Shown: positions 32,878-43,797, numbered from the stretch's first letter. The stretch is DNA of 64,000 bases from Saposhnikovia divaricata (GCA_036435485.1 CM071595.1:6686001-6750000), one strand, 5' to 3'. A program made the numbers and translations. Notes: generated from the sequence alone by a model not told the origin.

Positions 32878-35800
32878 TTATGACAAGTTAAGCATACCTA
32901 GCTCACCTACCAATCTTGTGAATGTGGATTCATCAAGAGGCTTGGTGAAGATATCTGCAAGCTGCATTTCACTTGGCACAAAGTGCATTTCTACTGTACC
33001 ATTCATCACATGTTCTCTAATGAAGTGGTATTTGATGTCAATGTGCTTGGTTCTCGAATGTTGCACTGGATTCCCTATGATGGCAATAGCACTTGTGTTG
33101 TCACAGAAAATTGGAATCTTCTCAACTTTTAGACCATAGTCAATGAGTTGGTTTCTCATCCATAGAATCTGTGCACAACAGCTTCCAGCAGCAATGTACT
33201 CAGCTTCAGCTGTAGAAGTGAAGACTGAGTTTTGTTTCTTACTGAACCATGAAACAAGCCTGTTTCCTAGAAATTGACAGGAACCTGTAGTACTTTTCCT
33301 ATCAACTCTGCAACCTGCATAATCTGCATCTGAATAGCCAGTTAGATCAAAACCAGATTCTCTTGGGTACCAAATGCCAAGGTTTGGTGTTCCTTTGAGA
33401 TACCTGAAAATTCTTTTAATAGCTATTAAGTGAGACTCTCTAGGGTCAGCTTGAAATCTAGCACAAAGACAAGTAGAAAACATTATATCAGGTCTACTAG
33501 CTGTTAGGTATAGAAGTGAACCTACCATGCCTCTATAGCTTGAGATGTCCACAGACTTTTCCTTAGTATTCAACTCAAGCTTGGTTGCAGTGGCCATAGG
33601 TGTTTTAGCAGATGCACAATCCATTAAGTCAAATTTCTTTAAGAGATCATAAATATATTTTGTTTGACTTATGAAAATGCCCTCATTAACTTGCTTTACT
33701 TGTAGGCCAAGAAAGTAAGTTAATTCACCCATCATGCTCATTTCATACCTACTTTGCATAAGTTTGGCAAACTTTTTGCAAAGCTTTTCATCTGTAGACC
33801 CAAAAATAATATCATCTACATAGATTTGAACAAGTATTGAAGAGCCATTAATATTCCTATGAAATAAGGTTTTATCTACTGTACCTCTAGTGAAGTGGTT
33901 CTCCAAAAGAAATTGAGATAAAGTGTCATACCAGGCTCTTGGTGCTTGCTTCAAACCATAAAGTGCTTTCATGAGAAGATATACATATTCTGGAAATTCT
34001 GGATCCTCAAAACCAGGAGGTTGATGGACAGAGACCTCTTCTTCCAGTTCCCCATTTAGAAAGGCACTTTTGACATCCATCTGATAGACTTTGAAATTGG
34101 CATGTGCTGCATAGGCTAGGAATATTCTTATTGCCTCAAGCCTTGCCACTCGAGCAAAAGTTTCATCAAAATCTATTCCTTCTTCTTGAGAATAGCCCTT
34201 TGCCACTAATCTAGCTTTATTCCTCACAATTATGCCATTTTCATCTGTCTTATTCTTGAGAACCCATTTAGTACCTATGACACTTCTATCATCAGGTTTG
34301 GGCACAAGTTTCCATACTTTATTTCTTTCAAATTGGTTTAGCTCTTCTTGCATTGCTAACACCCAATCTGGATCTAGAAGGGCATCTTCCACTTTCTTAG
34401 GTTCCTCTTGAGACAGGAAGCTACTGTATAGACATTCTGCTTGAGTGGCCCTTCTAGTTTGGACTCTTGAATTTGATTCACCAATGATTAACTCAAATGG
34501 ATGATTTCTAGTCCATTTTCTTGCAGGTGGAAGGTTTGATCTTGATGAGGTTGCTTCATTTCCATGATCATGTTGATTTAGCATTGAATTTTGACCTTGA
34601 GAAACTCCCCCTGAGTTTGTTGTCCTTGCTGAATTATGAAGTTGACTGTCAATGGATGCATCATTTTGCCTGTCGACGGATGCTTGAGAATATCTGTCAA
34701 CGGATGCATCTCTAATAATGTCAACGGATGTTGCAGAATGACTGTCAACGGATGTTGCAGAATGACTGTCAACGGATGCTTCATTTTCAGTGTAAGCATC
34801 ACTTCTAGTTGGTATAACAGCTCTAGATGGATCTCTGTGGTCATGATCTTCATTTTCCTCATCATCATCATAGTACATTCTTCCTTCACCTTCATTCTCA
34901 AATTCCAACTTTTCATGGTAACCTTCATCATTTAGGCCTAGAATCTTTTGATCATCAAACACAACATGTACAGATTCCATAACAATGTTGGTTCTTAGAT
35001 TGTAGACCTTGTAGGCTTTCCCTGCTGCATATCCAACGAAAATAGCTTCATCTGCCTTTGCTTCAAATTTGCCCAAGTTATCTCCATGATTCCTTAGCAC
35101 AAAACACTTACATCCAAAGACATGTAGGAAAGCTAAAGTTGGTTTCTTGTTGGTTAATAACTGATAAGGAGTCATTCCTCTAGCTTGATTAACCAAGGAA
35201 ATATTCTGAGTAAAGCATGCAGTGTTGACAGCTTCAGCCCAGAAATATGTTGGTAACCTTGATTCACTTAACATTGTTCTAGCTGCTTCAATGAGAGTTC
35301 TGTTTTTCCTTTCGACAACCCCATTTTGTTGAGGTGTTCTGGCAGCAGAAAACTCATGGACAATTCCATTCTCTTCACAGAAAATCTTCATTGTGGAATT
35401 CTTGAATTCAGTACCATTGTCACTCCTGATTCTTTGTACTCTGTCTTCAGAACCATTGTTTAGCATTCTGAGATGATTGATGATGATTTCACTTGCATAA
35501 TCCTTGGAGTGCAGGAAGAAGGTCCATGTGAACTTAGAAAAATCATCTACAATCACCAGACAATATTTCTTCTTTGAAATAGACATGACATTTACTGGAC
35601 CAAATAAATCCATATGCAGCAATTGAAGAGGCTTAACAATGGATGACTCTGTCTTGCTTTTGAAGGATGATTTCTTTTGTTTCCCTAATTGGCAGGCATC
35701 ACACAGCCCATCTTTGACAAACTCCAATTGAGGGATTCCTCTAGCAAGATCCTTTCTTACCAAATCATTCATAACTTTAAAATTCAAATGTGACAGCTTC

Positions 35801-37467
35801 TTATGCCACAGCCAACTCTCATCCTTACTTGCTTTGCTGAAGAGACAAGTAATGGATTCTGAGCATCCTGAATTGAAGTCAGCTATGTAAACATTTCCTT
35901 TTCTAAAGCCTGTCAATACCACATTGTTGTCTTCCTTGGCAGAAACAACACAGGCTTCTTTTGTGAACTTTACTTCATAGTCTTTGTCACAAATCTGACT
36001 GATACTCAGCAAATTGTGCTTCAAACCTTCAACTAAAGCCACTTCTTCAATGATGACATTGTCTTTTAAAATCAGGCCATATCCCTTAGTATATCCTTTG
36101 CTGTCATCTCCAAAGGTAATTCTAGGGCCAGCTCCTTCCTTGAACTCTGTGAGCAGGGTTGAATCTCCTATCATGTGCCGAGAGCATCCACTGTCTAGGT
36201 ACCATAGATTCCTTCTGTTTCCGTGATTGCTAGCTGAACTTGCTTCCTTCTCTCCAGAATCAGCCATTAAAGCAAGGTTGACTAACTCAACATCATCATC
36301 AGAATGATTGTCATCAACAGCCCAGTCATACTCTTGGGTCAAGAATGCCTTTCCTTTCTGCCTGAGAAGATCAAAATATTTCTTCTTATAGTCAACAGCC
36401 TCAGTTGGCTTTCCCTTGTTCTCAGATCTAGGTTTCCTGCATTCACTTATCATATGACCAGCAATTCCACAATTGTAGCATTTAATTTTGGATTTATCCA
36501 CAAAGTTGCTTGTGGAAAAATCCTTGTTAAATGGCTTGGCCACCCCAGAGTTTCTCTTGAATTTCAGCTTAGAGAATCTCCTAAATAGAAAAGCTAAGTG
36601 CTCATCTATCTCATCCAATTCATCCTGCTGAAGAGCATTCAATTCCTCAGACACCTTTTCCTTGCTCCTGCTTGATTCTGCTCTACCTTTACAAACCTCC
36701 CTGTTTGGTGTAGAACTAGCAGTTTCTGTCCTTTCCTCCTTTTGCTCCAAGTTGGCAACAAGTGCAACTGACCCACTTTTCTTTTGAGACTTCTCAATCT
36801 CTTCATCCTGCTCCATTTCTAGCTCATAGGTCTTTAAAGTTCCATAGAGCCTTTCAAGAGTAAATGTCTTGTACTCTTGAGTGTTTCTTAGAGAAACAGT
36901 CATTGGCTTCCATTCCTTGGGCAGTGATCTCAGAAATTTGAGATTAGAATCTTTAACTTGATAGATTCTTCCACACAGTTTCAAACCATTTAGTAGCTTT
37001 TGAAATCTACTAAATGTATCATTCAATGTTTCTCCACTCTTAAAGTGAAAATGTTCATACTGTTGGATTAGTAGTTGCATCTTGTTTTCCATTACCTGTT
37101 CTGTTCCTTCACACAGGGTTTGAACAATGTCCCATACTTCCTTGGCGGTAGTACATTTAATAACATTGTCAACCATGTCTGTTTCTAGACCATTGAACAG
37201 AATATTCATGGCCTTTTTGTCTTTGTGGACTTCTGCAATATTTTCAAGACTCCACTCAGAAACAGGTTTGGGAATGAGAGTGTCAGGCACATCATCAGCC
37301 AGGCCAACTCTTGTTGCTGTCTTCATTGGAACGTGAGGACCCTTGTCAATGCAATCCAAAAAACCCTCATCAATAGACGAGAGATGTAGACGCATTTTTA
37401 CTTTCCAATTAAAGTAATTTTCTCTATCAAGAACTGGAATCTTTACTCCATAATCCTTCTTAGACAT
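32878..37467 (-). CDS. Copia gag-pol polyprotein, intact
   Basis: One uninterrupted frame of about 1529 codons from the ATG at 37467. Counting from ten codons further upstream, where the frame is already open: gag, then CCHC knuckle CYNCGIAGHMISEC (about 340-353), protease YLDSGCSRHM (about 433-442), integrase zinc finger WHKKLSHLNF...CDACQLGKQ, integrase core MDLFGP / DNGTEF / PQQNGVVERKNR (D,D,E present), reverse transcriptase with MDVKSAFLNGEL and the active site YVDDIIFGS, and RNase H ending YSDADYAGCRVDRKSTTG...STAEAEYIA...TKHIDIKYHF. It copies its RNA into DNA and integrates it. No frameshift or stop is present, so the element may be competent. A Ser/Asp repeat (ASVD words) lies between integrase and RT. 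Confidence 0.95.
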   Translation of the reverse strand: MSKKDYGVKIPVLDRENYFNWKVKMRLHLSSIDEGFLDCIDKGPHVPMKTATRVGLADDVPDTLIPKPVSEWSLENIAEVHKDKKAMNILFNGLETDMVDNVIKCTTAKEVWDIVQTLCEGTEQVMENKMQLLIQQYEHFHFKSGETLNDTFSRFQKLLNGLKLCGRIYQVKDSNLKFLRSLPKEWKPMTVSLRNTQEYKTFTLERLYGTLKTYELEMEQDEEIEKSQKKSGSVALVANLEQKEERTETASSTPNREVCKGRAESSRSKEKVSEELNALQQDELDEIDEHLAFLFRRFSKLKFKRNSGVAKPFNKDFSTSNFVDKSKIKCYNCGIAGHMISECRKPRSENKGKPTEAVDYKKKYFDLLRQKGKAFLTQEYDWAVDDNHSDDDVELVNLALMADSGEKEASSASNHGNRRNLWYLDSGCSRHMIGDSTLLTEFKEGAGPRITFGDDSKGYTKGYGLILKDNVIIEEVALVEGLKHNLLSISQICDKDYEVKFTKEACVVSAKEDNNVVLTGFRKGNVYIADFNSGCSESITCLFSKASKDESWLWHKKLSHLNFKVMNDLVRKDLARGIPQLEFVKDGLCDACQLGKQKKSSFKSKTESSIVKPLQLLHMDLFGPVNVMSISKKKYCLVIVDDFSKFTWTFFLHSKDYASEIIINHLRMLNNGSEDRVQRIRSDNGTEFKNSTMKIFCEENGIVHEFSAARTPQQNGVVERKNRTLIEAARTMLSESRLPTYFWAEAVNTACFTQNISLVNQARGMTPYQLLTNKKPTLAFLHVFGCKCFVLRNHGDNLGKFEAKADEAIFVGYAAGKAYKVYNLRTNIVMESVHVVFDDQKILGLNDEGYHEKLEFENEGEGRMYYDDDEENEDHDHRDPSRAVIPTRSDAYTENEASVDSHSATSVDSHSATSVDIIRDASVDRYSQASVDRQNDASIDSQLHNSARTTNSGGVSQGQNSMLNQHDHGNEATSSRSNLPPARKWTRNHPFELIIGESNSRVQTRRATQAECLYSSFLSQEEPKKVEDALLDPDWVLAMQEELNQFERNKVWKLVPKPDDRSVIGTKWVLKNKTDENGIIVRNKARLVAKGYSQEEGIDFDETFARVARLEAIRIFLAYAAHANFKVYQMDVKSAFLNGELEEEVSVHQPPGFEDPEFPEYVYLLMKALYGLKQAPRAWYDTLSQFLLENHFTRGTVDKTLFHRNINGSSILVQIYVDDIIFGSTDEKLCKKFAKLMQSRYEMSMMGELTYFLGLQVKQVNEGIFISQTKYIYDLLKKFDLMDCASAKTPMATATKLELNTKEKSVDISSYRGMVGSLLYLTASRPDIMFSTCLCARFQADPRESHLIAIKRIFRYLKGTPNLGIWYPRESGFDLTGYSDADYAGCRVDRKSTTGSCQFLGNRLVSWFSKKQNSVFTSTAEAEYIAAGSCCAQILWMRNQLIDYGLKVEKIPIFCDNTSAIAIIGNPVQHSRTKHIDIKYHFIREHVMNGTVEMHFVPSEMQLADIFTKPLDESTFTRLVGELGMLNLS
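34630..34790 (-). repeat. Motif repeat (CATCCGTTGACA) inside pol
   Basis: Seven copies or near-copies of the GTCAACGGATG word (plus-strand reading) at 13-39-bp spacing, translated as ASVD repeats between integrase and RT. It is the same core motif as in the LTRs. Confidence 0.85.
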
Positions 37468-37512
37468 GTTGGAAGTGTGTTGATCTTTAAACTTCAAATA
37501 TGTTAGAAGCTT

Positions 37513-37524
37513 GCTCTGATACTA
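37513..37524 (-). other. Primer-binding site of the full-length copia element
   Basis: TAGTATCAGAGC on the minus strand, two bases from the 5' LTR; one mismatch to the TGGTATCAGAGC of the inner copy. Confidence 0.8.
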
Positions 37525-37526
37525 AT

Positions 37527-38539
37527 TGTTATTCCCAGATTACACACTTGTATAATTGTAGAAGGGGAGGGTTGAATACAATTCTTGATATTTATAAATT
37601 TCTGATAAGAACTCCAGAGATTTATGCAGAGATAATTGCAATGTAAGATTTAAACACAAACACATATAAAATCAGGTGGTTAATATGCACCACCTGAAGC
37701 TTTTATTTGAAGAAAACTCTGTGATACAAAATGTACACAGCTACCGTTTTACAACTCTTTGCTTCTAAGGATATTCAAGAAACCCTAAGCAAATATGTCT
37801 GTTTTCTTAACCTACAAAGAGTTGCTACACTTGGTTATATATCCCAAGTTTTACAAGTACTACTGGAATAAGATAATACTAATCTAATTCTAGTTGACTT
37901 GCTACTACACTCCAAATACACATGTAGCCGAAAGGTTGTCCTTGTGTTCAGACATGTCTCCTGCACCTTTCTTGTATTCATAGTGTAAATAGAATGCTTC
38001 TTTCTTATGTGTTTCCAAAGTATGGCTGCCATACTGCTTTTTGTATCTACTATCAACTCATGTGATCTGTCAGTCAAACATGTCCTTATCAACTGCTAAT
38101 CCCCAGCTAATCATAGAAGACAGTGTCAATGATTATCCGTTGATGTTGTACACTGACATCCGTTGATGATGTATTGAGCGGTATCCGTTGATATTGGGAC
38201 TTGAGCTGTATCCGTTGATAGAGTGGATTTGAGTTATATCCGTTGATAGAGTTTTGTCTTCATCTGTTGATACACTTTCACTTAGACAGAATTACATAGC
38301 ATAGCTTATTTACAATTGGCTACCCTATTCTGCCTATCCGTTGATAGTCAACATGACTGTGGATAAAAACACTATCAACTGATAACATAGAGATACTTGC
38401 AGTATGCTACAAAACTTCATCCGTTGATGAGCTACCTGTCAACGGATAGAGTTATAAATCCTCATCCGTTGACAGCTACAAAACCTTATACAATTTGATT
38501 AATTGTGAGGTTATCATCAAGTACAACATATTCCTAACA
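37527..38539 (-). repeat. Copia 5' LTR
   Basis: 1013 bp. It differs from the 26663-27675 LTR at three sites that I could find (near 37743, 38007 and 38236 here). It has the same ATCCGTTGAT motif array. Confidence 0.93.
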
Positions 38540-38609
38540 ATGGTGACGGTCTAATTTTTATTGTTTTTTATTTAATTTTCGTGATCGTGATATACACTAT
38601 TATAAAAAA

Positions 38610-39968
38610 GGGTAAATGGCCATTTTCATCACTGTACTATTTGAAAACTTTCACTTGGGTCATCAGCCCAAAAAACCTTTCAGTCAAACACTGAAACTAT
38701 CAAAACATTTCAAATAGGTTACTGCCGTCAGTCTCCGTTAAATTGAGTAACGGAATGCTGACGTGTCAGCTGGCGGAATGAAGTTTACCTGCAAATCTAT
38801 CACCGAACTTTATATCAATTTTCAATTAGGTCATCGGTATTTTTTTTTGAATTTTTAAATTTTCAATGAAGTTTAAATTTTTTTTATATTTTTAAAATTT
38901 TCAATTATGAACATACCCATTCAGTTTATATGCGTATAAATCGATACATGCGAAAAATACTTTAAGATATCACGCTTTTTCAATCCAAAGTGAAATTGAA
39001 ATTGAATTTTAAATTATTTCAAATGATTAGAATTTAAGTAAAATTTAAAAAATGATGAATTTTTAAATTTTTTTCGAATGATTATAATTTAATTAAATGT
39101 ATGTTCAACCAGTACATAAACTCGCGAACACACAGAACAACGACATATAAAGTCAGGCATAAAATCTCTAGCACTGCACGAGTAGCTTTGTAATGCAAAA
39201 TAATATGAAAACCCAATTATAGAAATATTCAAAATCGAAGGAAATGTGAAAATAAAAAATAGAAACAAATAATTATAATAATTGGGGTTAAAGATTTGCA
39301 TCACTAACCAGTAAAATGCGTTGAAATTTTTTTGAATTAAAAAAATTTAAATTTTTTCGAAAGATTTCAAATTTTTTCGAATTAAAAATTTTGAATTTTT
39401 CAAAAATTTTCAAGATATTGTATGTGTATAAATTTTTCGAATTAAAAAATTCAAAATTTTCAAATTTATTCACGCTTTTTTTCGTATAATTTAGTTTATA
39501 TTCAGTTTTTTCACTTTTTTCTTCAGTTTATTCACGCTTTTTTCGTGTAATTCAAATATTTAAATTTTTTTTAATTAAAAAATTTCAATTTTTTCAAATT
39601 AAAAATTTTAAATTTTTTTTCTAGTGATTACAATCTAATTAAATTTAAAATTGAAAACACATACTCATTTAATTTACTTAAATTCATATATTTTTTCTAA
39701 AATTTTATAATTTAAATTTAGATAAATAGTCTTTATTTAGATTTTAATCAAAACTGGTGACCTAATTGAAAATTGATAAATAGTTGATGAATAGTTTAAC
39801 ATTTTCTGTTAAAGTTAAACATGATTTAACGGTCGTGAAATTTTTTAAAAGTATGGTGTTACTATTGGCAGCAATTAATTGTACAATTATGCGATTGAAA
39901 TGTTTTTTTGGCTGATGACCTAAGTGAAAGTTTTCGAATAGTACAGTGACGAAAATGGTCATTTACCC
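38610..39968. mobile_element. Non-autonomous MULE-type element with long inverted repeats
   Basis: Left end GGGTAAATGGCCATTTTCAT, right end ATGGTCATTTACCC. The inverted repeats stay recognisable for about 75 bp (CACTGTACTATT.GAAAACTTTCACTT.GGTCATCAGCC). The 10-bp TSD TTATAAAAAA lies at 38600-38609 and 39969-39978. The interior is extremely AT-rich with TTTCGAATTAAAAA words and no transposase. TSD length and long inverted ends fit Mutator-like elements. Confidence 0.9.
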
Positions 39969-39978
39969 TTATAAAAAA

Positions 39979-40129
39979 TATGTGCATGAATATTTAAATT
40001 ATTGTGATTTGGTTTGAAATTTGAATTAATATTTATATACAATAAAAGGCATTTTTTTAAAAACAATTTTTTTATATATACAATTATTTTAATAGTGCAA
40101 ACATTTGATTAATTGAATATTATCTCTTT
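39979..40129. other. AT-rich spacer
   Basis: No feature seen between the MULE-type element and the duplicated segment. Confidence 0.4.
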
Positions 40130-41530
40130 TATAAATATGTACACGCTAGTATCTTATTTGTTAAATATAATCTCTATAAATTTTTGTGTAATCTTTATAA
40201 TCTTATTTATAATATTGTAATCTAATTCAATGTATTTTATCTCATTATTTGATCTAATAATTGATGTAGAGTTGAAATCTCAAATCTGAATTATTATTTT
40301 ATTTTCTTTTAAAATTTTAGTTTTTTCCGGTGTAGTTACATATTGCAATCTATTCTAATTACATATTTTATCTTATTATTTTAAAATTTTATTTTTTCAG
40401 CTTACTCATGTATTTTAATGGATGTCAATCAAAATATATTGTTTAATGTATATGTAGTTAATATGAAATATTATATAAATATTAACGAAATCTATGTTAT
40501 TCACTTTATTTAATTTTTTTCGTATAAATCTAATCATAATCATTACATATTCTAATCATTTGTATGATATACATCTTTAATTATTAAAATGGGAAAATAT
40601 TCTCATAATTTTATTCTGAATAAATTTTAAAATGGATATAGTGAGGAGGTTATTCATGAATGTGGTTAATGATTTGAAGATATATGTATCAAAAGTTGAG
40701 CTTGTTTAATGGTTGTGGGTGTGAATAAATTTTAAAATAGATATAGTGAGGAGGTTATTCATGAATGTGATTAATAATTTAAAAATATGTATCAAAAGTT
40801 GAGATGGTTCGATGGTTGTGGGTGTGAGTATAAACTCTTTTATAATTATGTACAAGCTAGTATCTTATTTGTTAAATATAATTTCTATAAATTTTTGTGT
40901 AATCTTTATAATCTTATTTATAATATTGTAATCTAATTCAATGTATTTTATCTCATTATTTGATCTGATAATTGATGTAGAGTTGAAATCTCAAATATGA
41001 ATTATTATTTTATTTTCTTTTAAACTTTTAGTTTTTTCCGGTGTAGTTACATATTGCACTCTAATCTAATTTCATATTTTATTTAATTATTTTAAAATTT
41101 TATTTTTTCAGCCTACTCATATATTTTAATGGATGTCAATCAAAATATCTTGTTTAATGTATATGTAGTTAATATGAAATATTATATAAATATTAACGAA
41201 ATCTATGTTATTCACTTTATTTTATTTTTTCATATAAATCGAATCATAATCATTACATATTCTAATCATTTGTATAATATACATCTTTAATTATTAAAAT
41301 GGGAAAATATTCTCATAATTTTATTCTGAATAAATTTTAAAATGGATATGGTGAGGAGGTTATTCATGAATGTGGTTAATGATTTGAAGATATGTATCAA
41401 AAGTTGAGCTGGTTTAATGGTTGTGGGTGTGAATAAATTTTAAAATAGATATAGTGAGGAGGTTATTCATGAATGTGATTAATGATTTAAAAATATGTAT
41501 CAAAAGTTGAGTTGGTTCAATGGTTATGGG
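40130..41530. repeat. Two tandem ~715-bp AT-rich units
   Basis: The unit starting near 40130 (ATGTACACGCTAGTATCTTA) recurs near 40845 (ATGTACAAGCTAGTATCTTA) and stays alignable for its whole length, with scattered substitutions and small indels. Each unit ends in GTGAGGAGGTTATTCATGAA blocks and a SINE-like AGTTGAG.TGGTTCAATGG head. Non-coding. Confidence 0.85.
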
Positions 41531-41590
41531 TGCGAGTATAAACTCTTGTGCACATTGGGGTCACGGGTTCAATTCCCGTGAAAAACAAAT
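41505..41590 (+). repeat. tRNA-derived SINE-like head, copy 1
   Basis: TTGAGTTGGTTCAATGGTTA resembles a pol III A box region; GGTTCAATTCC (41566-41576) matches the B box consensus, within a GTCACGGGTTCAATTCCCGTG hairpin-like end. Box spacing is longer than in a tRNA, and no acceptor stem pairs, so it is SINE-like rather than a tRNA gene. Confidence 0.5.
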
Positions 41591-41636
41591 TTTTTAACAT
41601 TAATATGATTTCAAGGGAGTGAGTCATATGCATCAA

Positions 41637-41723
41637 ATGTTGAGTTGGTTCAATGGTTGTGGGTGTGAGTATAAACTCTTGTGCACAATGGGGTCATGGG
41701 TTCAATTCCCATGAAAAGCAAAT
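41637..41723 (+). repeat. tRNA-derived SINE-like head, copy 2
   Basis: Close copy of 41505-41590, about 133 bp downstream, with B box GGTTCAATTCC at 41699-41709. The hairpin around the B box has a compensating change (CACGGG/CCCGTG versus CATGGG/CCCATG). The tail shared by both is AAATTTTTTAACATTAATAT. Confidence 0.5.
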
Positions 41724-41749
41724 TTTTTAACATTAATATAATTTCAAGG

Positions 41750-43706
41750 GCATAAAGGTAAATTACTAAATAGGATGAAAATCCATGTTCTTCTATAATA
41801 GATATAATGGATTAAATTATAATTACTATAAACTAATCAATTACTTTTTTTACATAGAACATGTTACCTTTTTAATTTTCTCTAACTAAATCCTCTCTTT
41901 TATCACAGGCATTCTATTTAATAAAATAAATTAATAATTTTATAATTACTAACAATTAACCGATTACCTTTTTCAACTTTCATATCATCTTTTCTATATT
42001 CTCTAACTAAAATCTATCATTTTCTAGAAATATCACGGATAACATTTATATAATTATTATCAAATCATCTCATATAAAAATTTAAACCTCCAAAATTCAT
42101 TTTTAAAAAAAATAATTTAAATTAATGAAAAAAATCATAAATATTAAAAAAAAAACCGTGCATCGTACGGGACGGTACCTATTAATTTTACTTCTTTACC
42201 CTTACTTAATTATAGATAAAATTTATCCTACTAACTAATAAATTTTCTAAAATACAACAACTTTTATATTTTATCTAGCTAAAATTTCTTCTTTACTAAT
42301 CAATTTCCTTTTTAAGGTTAAGCATATTACCTTTTCTATTTTTCAATAACTAAATAATTTCTTTTTTCTGGTAAAATACAATATCTTTTATATTTAATCT
42401 AACTAAAACTTCTCCTTTTTTACGGTACCTGTTAATTTTACTTATTTACCCGTATTTAATTAAAGATAAAATCCATCCTAATAACTAATAAATTTCCTTT
42501 TTTCAGATTAAAAATATTGTTTTTCTATTTTTTAATTACTAAATAATTTTTTTCAGGTAAAATACAATATCTTTTATATTTTGTCTAGCTAAAATTTCTT
42601 CTTTACTAATCAATTTCCTTTTTCAGGTTAAACATATTACCATTTCTATTTTTCAATAACTAAATAATTTCTTTTTTCAGGTTAAATACAATGTCTTTAT
42701 ATTTCATCTAACTAAAATTTATCCTTTTTTAAAAACACTACGAGCAATTTTGTTTAATAAAAATTATGGTTTCAAAAAAAAAACATAATTATAATAAATT
42801 ACTATTAACTAATCAATTACCTTTTTCAGTCAAAATACATTACATTTTCTCTATCTAAAATTTCTTTTTTTCCAATTATATCACATACGGTTCTATTTAA
42901 TAAAAATGAAATAATAATATTATAATACTAATAATAAACAAATTACTCCCTATGTCCCTCTCATTTCTTTACATAAAAAACTGCGTGTTTGACACGCATT
43001 TTAAGGTGAATTTTAAGGATAGTTGTATAACTTATTTTTGATATTTTCTTTTTTTGTATAAAAATAGAATTGTTCTATTTTTATACAAAAAAAGAAAATA
43101 TCAAAAATAAGTTGTAGAACTATCCTTAAAATGCACCTTAAAATGCGTGCCGAAAACTGGTCCGCAAACGTAAAGAATTCGGAGGGACGGAGGGAGTACC
43201 ATTAAATTCCATTTTTTTCAAGAAATATCAGAGACAATTTTTATTTCTCATTTTCTTAAAACACTACGAGCAATTTTATCTAATAAAATAACATAAGTAA
43301 ATCTAATAAAATATTTTTTTTCAAGTAAAACATAATACCATTTATATTTTATCTAACTAAAATTTTTCTTTTTTTAAGAACACTACAAGAAATTTAATTT
43401 AATAAAATAACAAAATTCTATTATAATTAATATTAACTAATCAATTATCTTTTTCAACCAAAACACATTACTTTTTCTGTTTTCTCTAATTAAAATTTTC
43501 TTTTTTCAATTATATCACGGGTGGTTATATTTAATAAAAATAAAATTATAAAACACCATGGATAACATTTATATGATTATTATCAAATCATCTCATTTAA
43601 AAATTTAAGTCTCAAAATTCATGTCTTAAATAATTTAATTCAAATTAATGAAAAAAATTCATAAAATATTAAAAATAATCCGTGCATCTCACGGGTTTTA
43701 AGCTAG
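41750..43706 (+). mobile_element. Array of Helitron-like sequences ending in hairpin + CTAG
   Basis: Blocks such as TCTAACTAAAATTTCTTCTT, TTTACTTATTTACCC and AATATCACGGA recur several times, as at 23460-23890. A hairpin CCGTGCATCGTACGGG near 42155 is followed by a new 5'-like segment. The final hairpin, CCGTGCATCTCACGGG (about 43680-43695), is followed by CTAG (43703-43706) and T, a Helitron 3' end on the plus strand. Several truncated copies appear to have accumulated head to tail. No Rep/helicase gene. Confidence 0.6.
42946..43196. mobile_element. Stowaway MITE forming a long foldback
   Basis: Ends CTCCCTATGTCCCTC and GAGGGACGGAGGGAG with TA on both sides. The two arms are inverted over nearly the whole 251 bp: AAGGATAGTTGTATAACTTA on the left pairs with TAAGTTGTAGAACTATCCTT on the right, and the innermost ~58 bp are almost perfectly complementary. 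Confidence 0.92.
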
Positions 43707-43797
43707 TATGTTTAAAGTTTAGACTCTGAACTCAGATAAAAAATCATGAAAATTTAAATTAATCATTTTCGAGAATCGTATTAAATTTTAATGTATA

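Larger units (their letters stand above)
26663..38539 (-). mobile_element. Full-length Ty1/copia element, Sirevirus-like, two LTRs
   Basis: Order on the minus strand: 5' LTR 38539-37527, primer-binding site, gag-pol, a 0.5-kb spacer, an env-position frame of about 1500 codons split by one amber codon, polypurine tract, 3' LTR 27675-26663. Both LTRs are 1013 bp, begin TGTTAGGAATATG, end GGGAATAACA and differ at only three positions by my reading. Total length is 11.9 kb. The extra frame after pol, initiator-Met primer and large gag fit the Sirevirus lineage. No 5-bp TSD can be tested because the 3' LTR adjoins another element's internal region. Confidence 0.88.

Noticed and set aside
41505..41723. 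True tRNA genes
   Set aside because: B box is good, but no acceptor stem pairs, A-B spacing is too long and no anticodon arm folds; SINE-like heads fit better.
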